Origin: Cololabis saira
Taxonomy: Eukaryota > Chordata > Actinopteri > Beloniformes > Belonidae
Assembly: GCF_033807715.1 (NCBI RefSeq)
Contig: NC_084599.1
Coordinates: 10,397,625 to 10,461,624 of the forward strand
Direction: 5' to 3'
DNA: 64,000 nucleotides
In this document: positions 23,686 through 32,830 of the stretch, piece by piece
How the letters are laid out: every line of letters begins with the position of its first letter
How positions within the stretch are numbered: the stretch's first letter is position 1
Program-made: the position numbers and the translations under genes
The notes under the pieces: model-generated
Told to the model about the DNA's origin: nothing
Database searches by the model: none
Seen by the model: only the letters and a program-made list of their open reading frames with translations

Positions 23686-24898
23686 AGGGCCCGAGCACTT
23701 GCAGTGCGAAGGCCCTATTGTAATTGCAGGAATTATTCTTCTTCTTCTTCTTCTTATTGTTCTGACAAAAGGAAGGCCTTTTTGCCCCCCTAAACGTGCC
23801 CAAAAAGTCACCAAATTTTGCATGCAAGTCAGGCCTGGCGAAAAATTTTATATTTAAGGGTTTGCATTAATGGGCGTGGTAAAATGGCTCAACAGCGCCC
23901 CCTTGAAAACTTTGTGCCTCAAGCCCCACGATACGGTTTGACGTACATGCACGAAAATCGGTACACACCTGTATCATGTGGCAACTTAAAGAAAAGTCTC
24001 TTGGCGTCATGCCCGAAACCGAACAGGAAGTCGGCCATTTTGAATTAATTGTGTAATTTTGGCGCAATTTATGCCCTTCCTTCGGCAGTTAATACGGCCC
24101 GAACCGTAACGTGCACCCAGGTGTGTTATACATCAAAATGTGCGTCTCCATCCTCCGACACCACGCATTACTTTTCTCTTTCAAAAGCGTTACCGTGGCG
24201 ACGCTAGACGCCAAAAAGCGCGCCCACCCTTCATCTGATTGGTTCAGACCGAAAAAACTTTGCGCCTCAAGCCCCATAATACGCTTTGACGTACATGAAC
24301 GAAAATCGGTACACACCTGTATCATGTCGCATCTTAAAGAAAAGTCTCTTGGCGCCATGGCCGAAACCGAACAGGAAGTCGGCGATTTTGAACATTCTGA
24401 ATTAATCGCGTAATTTTGGAGCAATATATGCCATTCCTTCGAGAATTAATACGGCCCGAACCGTAACGTGCACCCAGATGTGTTATACATCAAAATGTGC
24501 GTCTCCATCCTGCGACTACACGCATTACTTTTCTCTTTCAAAAGTGTTACCGTGGCGACGCTAGACGCCAACAAGCACACCCCCCCTTCATCTGATTGGT
24601 CCATATTTTATAGTTCCCCAAAAGGCACACAATTTGGCATGCAAGCCAGGCCTGGCGGTAAATGTGATATTTTATGGTTTACATTAATGGGCGTGGCAAA
24701 ATGGCTCAACAGCGCCCCCTAGAAAACTTTGTGCCTCAAGCCCCACAATACGGTTTGACGTACATGCACAAAAATCGCTACACACCTGTATCATGGCACA
24801 ACTTAAAGAAAAGTCTCTTGGAGCCATGGCCCAAACCCAACAGGAAGTCGGCCATTTTGAATTAATTGTGTAATTTTGGCGCAATTTATGCCATTCCC

Positions 24899-25015
24899 GA
24901 CCAATCAGTGGCGCGGAGGGTGATGACGGCCCCGCCCCCCGACCAATCAGTGGCGCGGAGGGTGGTGACGGCCCCGCCCCCCGACCAATCAGCTCCCTGT
25001 AATGTGGTGACGTCA
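24899..25015. promoter_or_regulatory. 42-bp GC-box/CCAAT repeat array with CRE
   Basis: gaccaatcag begins at 24899, 24941 and 24983, exactly 42 bp apart. Each of the first two units ends in ccccgcccccc, a GC box. The array ends at a perfect CRE, tgacgtca (25008-25015). CCAAT, GC box and CRE together resemble a compact polymerase II promoter; activity is inference. Confidence 0.6.
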
Positions 25016-25104
25016 GAAATATTCCCGGCTCAGCCCGGTTACAACCTTGGCAAAATGGTTACAGAAAAAGTAATAATTAAAATAGTAGGGTTTTACTAAT
25101 ATTT

Positions 25105-26613
25105 GGGTCATTCTTCCAAACCGGTGCATTTCCTGTCCCACTGATGTTTATAAGTGTATTTTATCCAATCTTTCACCAAAATCTATGTTTAGCATCTCTC
25201 CTTATGCACAAAGATGTCCCCTTTAATACAGTATAAAACATATATAAATACTAAGTTTCTATCAGAAATTACGTGTCTTTTTTCCAGCTGACACCACCTA
25301 TTTTTTCATGTCCCCGATAACCTTCCATGAAAGTGTACTTGTGATATGGACAATATAATGGAGATAAAGAACATAAATGACCACATCAAAATGTGCATCT
25401 GTCTGTGCTTTTTTGTTTGCAATATTTTTGTTCAAAATATATTTATGATTTTTCAGTAAAATCACAGTACTTAGTCCCGTCCCCTAGTATTCGCTCAACT
25501 CCGTCCCACAAATCATTACCCCCCTCCCCTTCCCCGAAAATTGGACCAGTCCATATGAAATCACAAACAGGAAGTTGCATCATACAAGTCTTCAGACAAC
25601 AGACTTCAGACAAAATTTAAGTGTGCTCTTTCATAACTTATTTCAGTGATCTATACTGTGATACTGTGGTCGTCAATCATAACAACTCAACTCAGTTACA
25701 TGAAAAAAAGATAGAGAGGTATTGTTTTTCAAATTTATATCTGTCATTGTAAGTATATATATTATACCTTAATTTCATGCATGCCATGTGCTCTTTTGTT
25801 ACTCACCATGTGGGGAGCAGCGGTCATCTTGAGGAAAAAATCCAACTCCGTCACACTCAACTCCGTTACGTGTTTGAATGTGACAGAGTTGAGCATATGT
25901 GTTTAAACCGTCATAACTTCTGGCTGGAATGGCCTAGAGACTTACTTTTTCTGGACAGACTCTATAGAAAATCTGAGGGTAGATTTGACAGTTTAAAAAA
26001 GATTGGTATGGTAAGCTTTGTTTGTTTCCTCAACTCCGTTACGATTTTCAACTCCGTCACACAAGGCTCAACTCTGTCACACGTATACATTTTTTATCAA
26101 TTATTTATCATTGTTTATGAAAACATCATCTATTGATGGTTGGAGGTTGTCTGAAATGTTTAGAAGATCATACAAATATAATTTTTGACTCACATTCTGA
26201 AGTTAAAACAACTTTAACTCAAAGTCCAGGAGGCCCTTGGTTAAAAAAAATGCTATTTCAGGTGGAGGAATAGCAAATGTGTGATATTGTCAGCATTTTT
26301 TATGTTCTCAATTACTGAATTAGAGTGAGGGACATCTGATTCATAGAAAAATTATGTTTTAATTACAATAATATTTTTTAATAGAGTTCAGACCAATTCC
26401 ATAGTGTCCATAACGGAGTTGAGGCCAAACAGTGCCCACATCCCACAATAATGACCAAAAATGATTACGATTTGCAACCTGAGGTGGGAAAATATGATTT
26501 TCTACAACTTTAATATGTTCTTAAAGTTGTGAAGTATTCAGAATATTAATACATTTGTGTAAAAAATTTGAGAATGTCAATGTCTAAATTGCACCGGTTT
26601 GGAAGAATGACCC
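25105..26613. mobile_element. 1.5-kb DNA transposon with 4-bp target duplication
   Basis: The ends gggtcattcttccaaaccgg and its exact complement form a perfect 24-bp inverted repeat. ATTT stands on both sides (25101-25104, 26614-26617). Three other copies of the host repeat show the empty site, actaatatttata, with a single ATTT (near 27440, 29232 and 30115), so the 4-bp duplication is proven within this window. Inside, caactccgt-type motifs recur on both strands (25495, 25845, 26031, 26050, 26410). No transposase is recognisable. A 4-bp duplication occurs in Chapaev and Academ families; the superfamily is undetermined. Confidence 0.88.
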
Positions 26614-26732
26614 ATTTATAACTTACAAATATTTAAAAAAATTAGAAAAAAAAACAGTTCGAGACTTACATCACTAATATCGATATGTTGGTCTTTCCTA
26701 ACCCAGTAGGTCAAAATGAAATAACTAGCTGA

Positions 26733-26797
26733 GTCTTAGCTCAGCCAGAGCGTTCCCGTCTTTGGAGTCAGATATCCAGAGTTCGATTCCAGCAGTG
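26733..26797 (+). repeat. tRNA-like module 1
   Basis: An A-box-like tagctcagccag (26737-26748) and a B-box-like gttcgattcc (26781-26790) are spaced as in a tRNA. A run of T follows at 26815-26829, able to stop polymerase III. It is a tRNA-derived repeat module, not a functional tRNA gene. Confidence 0.65.
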
Positions 26798-27082
26798 TCC
26801 CGATATTTTTGTCAGCTATTTTTTTTTTCTACTTCAAAATGTGCGTCCCTGTCCTGCAACGACGCACATCACTTTTCTCTTTCAAAAGTGTTACCGTGGC
26901 GACGCTAGACGCCAAAAGGCGCGCCCCCCCCTTTATGTGATTGGTTCATATTTGATAGTTCTCCAAAAGTCACCAAATTTTGCATGCAAGCCAGGCCTGG
27001 CGATACATTTGATATTTCATGGTTTGCATTAATGGGCGTGGCCTAACGGCTCAACAGCGCTCCCTAGAATACTATTCTCTGC

Positions 27083-27205
27083 CATAACTTTTGAATGGTT
27101 TGACATAAAGAGTTGTGGGTGGTGTCATGGGACTCGGTATTGAGTCCTTGACCTTCATTGGCCTGAATTAGCGCCGCCCCTTCTTCTGATTGGTTGTCCT
27201 TTTTT
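27083..27205 (+). repeat. Single copy of the 126-bp unit
   Basis: It starts with ataacttttgaatggtttga and ends with gattggttgtcc. The tandem arrays downstream use the same unit. Confidence 0.8.
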
Positions 27206-27280
27206 TATAATAAAATCGCCGCGAGCCGCCAGTCGCTCTCGCGCTGACTCCCGCTTCCTGATTCAAACGTCTGCCGGCCC

Positions 27281-27354
27281 CGCCCCCCGACCAATCAGTG
27301 GTGAGTAGGGTGAGACGGCCCCGCCCAATCAGCTGTTGTAATGTGGTGACATCA
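27281..27354. promoter_or_regulatory. GC-box/CCAAT module with decayed CRE
   Basis: This is a shorter version of the array at 24899: one full CCAAT unit (27289), a contracted second one, and tgacatca (27347-27354) in place of the CRE. Confidence 0.5.
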
Positions 27355-27546
27355 GAAATAGTCCCGTGCTCAGCCCGGTTAGAACCTCGGTTGAATGGTT
27401 ACAGAAAAAGTAATAATAAAATAGTAGTGTTTTACTAATATTTATACCTTACAAATATTTAAAAAATTAGGAAAAAAAGTTCCAGACATTATATCGCTAT
27501 GTTGGTCTGTCCTAAGCCAGTAAGTCAAAGTAAAAGTAGTAGTTGA

Positions 27547-27606
27547 GTCTTAGCTCAACCAGAGCATTATGGTCTATGGTGCCGGAGGTCCGGAGTTCGA
27601 GACCCC
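27547..27606 (+). repeat. tRNA-like module 2
   Basis: A-box-like tagctcaaccag (27551-27562) and B-box-like gttcgagacc (27595-27604) are followed by a T run. The middle (ggtctatggtgccggagg) differs from module 1, although the position in the composite repeat is equivalent. Confidence 0.65.
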
Positions 27607-28692
27607 CTGTATGCCGAAATTTTTTTTTTTACATCAAAATTTTCGTCTCTGTCCTGCGCCTACACGCATTACTTTTCTCTTTCAAAAGTGTTACCGTGGC
27701 GACGCTAGACGCGAAAAAGCGCTCGTCCCCTTCATCTGGTTGGTTCAGACAGAAAAAACTTTGCGCCTCAAGCCCCATAATACGGTTTGACGTACATGAA
27801 CGAAAATTGGTACACTCCTGTATCATGTCGCAACTAAAAGAAAAGTCTCTTGGCGCCATGGCCGAAATCGAACAGGAAGTCGGCCATTTTGAACATTCTG
27901 AATTAATTGCGTAATTTTGGAGCAATATATGCCATTCTTCGAGAGTTAATTCAGCCCGAACCGTATCGTGAACCCAGATGTGTTATACATCAAAATGTGC
28001 GTCTCCATCCTGCGACTACACGCATTACTTTTCTCTTTCGAAAGTGTTACCGTGGCGACGCTAGACGCCAACAAGCGCACCCCTCCTTCATCTGATTGGT
28101 CCATATTTGATAGTTCCCCAAAAGGCACCAAATTTGGCATGCAAGCCAGGCCTGGTGATAAATTTGATATTTCATGGTTTGCATTAATGGGCGTGGCAAA
28201 ATGGCTCAACAGCGCCCCCCGGAAAACTTTGTGCCTCAAGCCCCACAATACGGTTTGACGTACATGCACGAAAATCGCTACACACCTGTATCATGGCACA
28301 ACTTAAAGAAAAGTCTCTTGGAGCCATGGCCAAAACCGAACAGGATGTCGGCCATTTTGAATAAATTGTGTCATTTTGGCGAAATTTATGCCATTCCTTC
28401 GAGAGTTAATTCAGCCCGAACCGTATCGTGCACCCAGGTGTGTTATACATCAAAATGTGCGTCTACATCCTGCGACACCACGCATTACTTTTCTCTTTCA
28501 AAAGTGTTACCGTGGCGACGCTAGACGCCAAAAGGCGCGCCCCCCCTTCATGTGATTGGTCCATATTTGATAGTTCTCCAAAAGTCACCAAATTTTGCAA
28601 GCAAGCCAGGCCTGGTGATAAATTTTATATTTCATGGTTTGCATTAATGGGCGTGGCCTAACGGCTCAACAGCGCCACCTTGAATACTTTTC

Positions 28693-28950
28693 TCTGCCAT
28701 AACTTTTGAATGGTTTGACATAGAGAGTCGTGGGTGGTGTCATCAGATTCTGTATGGAGTCCTTGACCTTCATTGACCTGAATTAGCCCCGCCCCTTCTT
28801 CTGATTGGTTGTCCCGATTTTCTGCTATAAACTTTGAATGGTTTGACTTAGGAAGTCGTAGGTGGTGTCAAGGGACTCTGCAATGAGTCCTTGAGCTTCT
28901 TTGGCCTGAATTAGCCCCGCCCCTTCTTCTGATTGGTTGTCCCTTTTTTA
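28693..28950 (+). repeat. 126-bp tandem unit, two copies
   Basis: Units start near 28698 and 28825 (aactttgaatggtttga-type). Each contains a cgtgggtggtgtca-type block and ends with ctgattggttgtcc. Confidence 0.85.
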
Positions 28951-29023
28951 TAATAAAATCGCCACGAGCCGCCAGTCGCTCTCGCGCTGACTCCCGCTTC
29001 CTGATTCAAACGTCTGCCGGCCC

Positions 29024-29148
29024 CGCCCCCCGACCAATCGGTGGCGAGTAGGGTGATGACGGCCCCGCCCCCCGACCAATCAGTGGCGAGTAGGGTGATG
29101 ACGGCCCGGCCCCCCGACCAATCAGCTCCCTGTAATGTGGTGACGTCA
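29024..29148. promoter_or_regulatory. Second full 42-bp GC-box/CCAAT array with CRE
   Basis: gaccaatc begins at 29032, 29074 and 29116 with the same 42-bp period, and ends at a perfect tgacgtca (29141-29148). The layout equals that at 24899-25015. Confidence 0.6.
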
Positions 29149-29346
29149 GAAATATTCCCAGCTCAGCCCGGTTACAACCTTGGCAGAATGGTTACAGAAA
29201 AAGTAATAATTAAAATAGTAGGGTTTTACTAATATTTATAACTTACAAATATTTAAAAAAATTAGAAAAAACAGCTCCAGACTTACATTACTAAATATCG
29301 ATATGTTGGTCTCTCCTAAGTCAGTAGGTCAAATAGAAATGAGAAG

Positions 29347-29404
29347 CTGAGTCTTAGAGTGATCCCGTCTTTGGAGTCAGAGATCAGAGTTCGATTCCCG
29401 CAGT
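29347..29404 (+). repeat. tRNA-like module 3, A box deleted
   Basis: The B-box-like gttcgattcc (29389-29398) and the ccgtctttggagtcag block match module 1. The A-box region has lost about ten bases. A T run follows (29427-29437). Confidence 0.6.
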
Positions 29405-29584
29405 ATCCAGTCTTTTTTGTCAGCAATTTTTTTTTTTTCTACATCAATATGTGCGTCCCTGTCCTGCAACGACGCACATTACTTTTCTCTTTCTCTCTTT
29501 TTTGGTGATAAATGTGATATTTCATGGTTTGCATTAATGGGCGTGGCCTAACGGCTCAACAGCGCCCCCTAGAAAACTTTTCTC

Positions 29585-29875
29585 TGCCATAACTTTTGAA
29601 TGGTTTGACATAAGAAGTCGTGGGTGGTGTCATCAGATTCTTTATGGAGTCCTTGACCTTCATTGGCCTGAATTAGCCCCGCCCCTTCTTCTGATTGGTT
29701 GTCCCTTTTTTCTGCTATAACTTTTTAATGGTTTGACATAGGAAGTCGTGGGTGGTGTCAAGGGACTCTGTAATGAGTTCTTAAGCTTCGTTGGCCTGAA
29801 TTAGCCCCTCCCCTTCTTCTGATTGGTTGTCCATATTTTCTGACTATAACTTTTGAATGGTTTGACATATTTGAA
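29585..29875 (+). repeat. 126-bp tandem unit, two and a partial copy
   Basis: Units start near 29590, 29716 and 29844; the third is truncated after gaatggtttgacatatttg. Confidence 0.85.
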
Positions 29876-30221
29876 ATATGATGGTAATGTGTCAGCCAAC
29901 CACAAAAATCTCTGGAATTTTGGTGGAATCATTTATTTTTTGTCCTTGCCCGGTGAAAATGACATAAATAAAGTGCGTGGTTTGGTTGTGAAAAAATAAA
30001 AGTAATGTTACGTGAACAATAAATCAAACGCTCCCTTCCATGCAGTGTGTGTGTCTAGGAAGTAAAGACTGGAACATGCTATTCACAAAAGAACAAATAG
30101 TGGGGTTTTACTAATATTTATATCTTACAAATATTTTAAAAATTACGAAAAAACAATTCAGGACTCAGATTACATCGCTATGTTGGTATCTCCTAAGTCA
30201 GTCAGTCAGAAAATAGCCAAG

Positions 30222-30290
30222 CTGATTCGTGGCTCAGCGGTAATGTCGCCGTCTTTCGTGTGGGAGATCGTGGGATCGATCCCAGCTCAA
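30222..30290 (+). repeat. tRNA-like module 4
   Basis: A-box-like tggctcagcgg (30230-30240) and B-box-like ggatcgatcc (30273-30282) are followed by a T run (30317-30326). The core (ccgtctttcgtgtgggagat) is unlike modules 1-3 and closer to a different tRNA type. Confidence 0.65.
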
Positions 30291-30571
30291 TGCAAAGTTC
30301 ATTGTCAGCAATTTGTGTTTTTTTTTTACATCAACATGTGCGTCTCCTTCCTGCGACGACGCGCATTACTTTTCTCATTCAAAAGCGTTAACGTGGCAAC
30401 ACTCGACGCCAAAAAGTGCGCCCCCTTCATCTGATTGGTCCATATTTGATAGTTCTCCAAAAGTCACCAAATTTTGCACCAAGCCAGGCCTGGTGATAAA
30501 TTTGATATTTCATGGTTTGCATGAATGGGCGTGGCCTAATGGCTCAACAGCGCCCCCTAGAATACTTTTTT

Positions 30572-30885
30572 CTGCTATAACTTTTGAATGGTTTGACATA
30601 GAGAGTCGTGGGTGGTGTCATCGGACTCGGTATTGAGTCCTTGACCATAATTGGTGCAAATTAGCCCCGCCCCTTCTTCTGATTGGTTGTCCCGATTTTA
30701 TGCTATAACTTTGGAATGGTTTGACATAGAGAGTCGTGGGTGGTGTCATCAGATTCTGTATGGAGTCCTTGACCTTCATTGGCCTGAATTAGCCCCACCC
30801 CTTCTTCTGATTGGTTGTCCCTTTTTTCTGCTATAACTTTTGAATGGTTTGACATAGGAAGTCGTGGGTGGTGTCGTTTCTGATA
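30572..30885 (+). repeat. 126-bp tandem unit, three copies
   Basis: Units start near 30577, 30703 and 30829, 126 bp apart; the last is cut near the end of the composite repeat. Confidence 0.85.
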
Positions 30886-30947
30886 TGCTTATGGGGGGCG
30901 GTGGCCGTGAGTGCGAGGGCCCGTTCATCGCTGCTTGCAGCTTTAAT

Positions 30948-32052
30948 TCCTATTTATTCCTACTACCTTCCACACTGACTATGTGAAGTGCCTAAAATGT
31001 TGACTGACTTACATACTACTGCATGATATAGTTTCTTTTCATGGGTTAAGAAAGTATTGTTGAGTTGAATTAAGCTTGAACATCTACAGCTTCATAAACC
31101 CACAAATGCATGCTAATTAGGTGGAAGGTGAGGTGTGTTAGCCTGATAGATCAGGCCCACACCTAGAGAGATGCAGGGTATGCCATAGTGCCCCAATTAA
31201 TGTAGCTGCAGTCATCCTTCTTTTCTTCACCAAGTCATGAAGAAAAATAACACATTACCCTACAGATGTTCTTTTAAGTGTGAGCAGGAGTTGGTTTTCA
31301 AATCATTTGAGCAATTTAAACTTAATTCATTGGAGTTTAAGGAATGTGGGTATTATATGTCACCGGGGTTTCCAGAAAAGTAAAATGGATAAATCCTTTC
31401 CCAGCCAGGTGAACAAACAGCAGCCGGGTAGAGGGGTTCCAGGTTGTGTGTAAGAAAAGAGACGACTCATATCCTCCCTTTTGTTACACTAGAAAAAAAA
31501 AAAGAAAAAACTGTCACTGTGATGAATCCCGTCTTGATTTGCCAGTTCAGTTCATCTTGAGGAATAAAAACCAACTTCCATGACGCATTGTTACACTGGC
31601 AGAAGGGATGGGAAAACCCAGTTTAATTAGCAGGTTTCTAACTGACATTGGGCTATAACTCAAAAAGACACCCCTGTTATAGCAACGTTGCTGGCTTTGT
31701 TCATTCACACTGCACAAACAAGGGGATGATATGGTTCCCCTGTGTGCTTTCAAATAGTGTGTGAGGGTCACAGAGTGACATGTGATAGGAGTGCTAGTGT
31801 CAAGAATACCGTAGTGTTTTCTTTTCTTTTTTTTTTTACAGAAATCCACATAGATTTTGCTCTGTGAGTAGCTGGGTTGTTGGCTGAGACACGTATGGGT
31901 TTTGATCCCTCCATTCTGCCTCCACTTTCATTTGTTTATCCGACAAACCAAATGAGTGGAATAAAGAGGAAACAATCCCAGCTGGAAAAGCTTTATAAAG
32001 AGGGTTATTTTAAAGAAGCCAACTATAATGATAAAGCCATCCAGGAGTTTAA
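30948..32052. other. Unique non-coding stretch
   Basis: No gene was recognised; poly-A and poly-T tracts occur near 31494 and 31830. Confidence 0.55.
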
Positions 32053-32065
32053 GCTTTTATCATCG

Positions 32066-32817
32066 CTCACTCACTCACTCATCTTCTTCCGCTTATCCGT
32101 TCCCCGGTCGCGGGGGCAGCAGCCTCAGCAGAGATGCCCAGACTTCCCTCACCCCAGACACTTCCTCCAGCTCTTCCGAGGGGAGTCCGAGACGTTCCCA
32201 GGCCAGCCGAGAGACATAGTCTCTCCAGTGTGTCCTGGGTCTTCCCCGGGGTCTCCTCCCAGTGGGACATGCCTGGAACACCTCCCTAGGGAGGCGTCCA
32301 GGAGGCATCCGGTACAGATGCCCAAGCCACCTCAGCTGACTCCTCTCAATGTGAAGGAGCAGCGGCTCGACTCCAAGCTCCTCCCTGGTGACCGAACTCC
32401 TCACCCTATCTCTAAGGGAGCGTCCGGCCACCCTGCGAAGGAAACTCACCTGGCCGCTTGTATCCGCGATCTCATCCTTTCGGTCACTACCCAAAGTTCA
32501 TGACCATAGGTGAGGGTAGGGGCGTAGATTGACCGGTAAATCGAGAGCTTCGCCTTTCGGCTCAGCTCCCTCTTTACCACGACGGTCCGGTACATCGACC
32601 GCATTACTGCGGACGCTGCACCGATCCGCCTGTCAATCTCATGCTCCATCGTTCCCTCACTCGTGAACAAGATCCCGAGATACTTGAACTCCTCCACCTG
32701 AGGCAGGACTTCTCCACCCACCCGGAGAAGGCACACCACCCTTTCCCGGTGGAGAACCATGGCCTCGGATTTGGAGGTGCTGATTCTCATCCCTGCCGCG
32801 TCACACTCGCTTTTATC
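32066..32817 (-). mobile_element. Rex3-type RTE copy 2, 5'-truncated, with target duplication
   Basis: A 13-bp direct repeat gcttttatcatcg flanks it (32053-32065, 32818-32830). The sense 3' end is a gagt-type simple repeat (ctcactcactc on plus), as RTE elements use simple tandem repeats as tails. The 5' end is cut inside the reverse-transcriptase gene. It is the cleanest insertion of the three copies. Confidence 0.9.
32093..32790 (-). pseudogene. Rex3 reverse transcriptase C-terminal part, copy 2
   Basis: In sense: MRISTSKSEAMVL, EEFKYLGILFTSEG, EIDRRIGAASAVMRSMYR and KRELSRKAKLSIYRS, then TLTYGHELWVVTER. A frame change near 32450-32490 leads into VSFLRRVAGRSLRDRV, SQLRWLGHLYRMPPG, RPRGRPRTHW and LAWERLGLPSEELEE. 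The 24-bp segment missing from copy 1 is present here, and the 32-bp unit occurs once. The catalytic palm is absent. Confidence 0.85.
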
Positions 32818-32830
32818 GCTTTTATCATCG

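Larger units (their letters stand above)
23686..30947 (+). mobile_element. 7.3-kb modular composite repeat, unclassified
   Basis: The left end is a two-part hairpin: agggcc/ggccct outside and gcact/agtgc inside (23686-23716), followed by a TTC run. The right end has gagggcccgttcatc, a small hairpin gctgc-tt-gcagc (30930-30941) and tttaatt. Between them recur (a) a 360-460-bp module containing gtgcgtctccatcctgc, gggcgtggc and ctcaacagcgcc, (b) GC-box/CCAAT/CRE arrays, (c) tRNA-like segments followed by T runs, and (d) a 126-bp tandem unit. I know this family as very common in spiny-rayed fish genomes, but cannot name its class. The 3' hairpin is Helitron-like, yet the CTRR end is absent. No protein is encoded. 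Confidence 0.7.

Noticed and set aside
24899..30885. Regular direct repeats that might suggest a CRISPR array
   Set aside because: Units are contiguous tandem repeats (42 and 126 bp) without unique spacers, in a vertebrate repeat.
23686..30947. Classification of the composite repeat as a Helitron
   Set aside because: There is a hairpin near the 3' end but no CTRR terminus, no clear TC start between A and T, and no Rep/helicase gene.
31877..32503. 208-codon plus-strand frame
   Set aside because: Most of it is the antisense of Rex3 copy 2; the first 60 codons resemble no protein.
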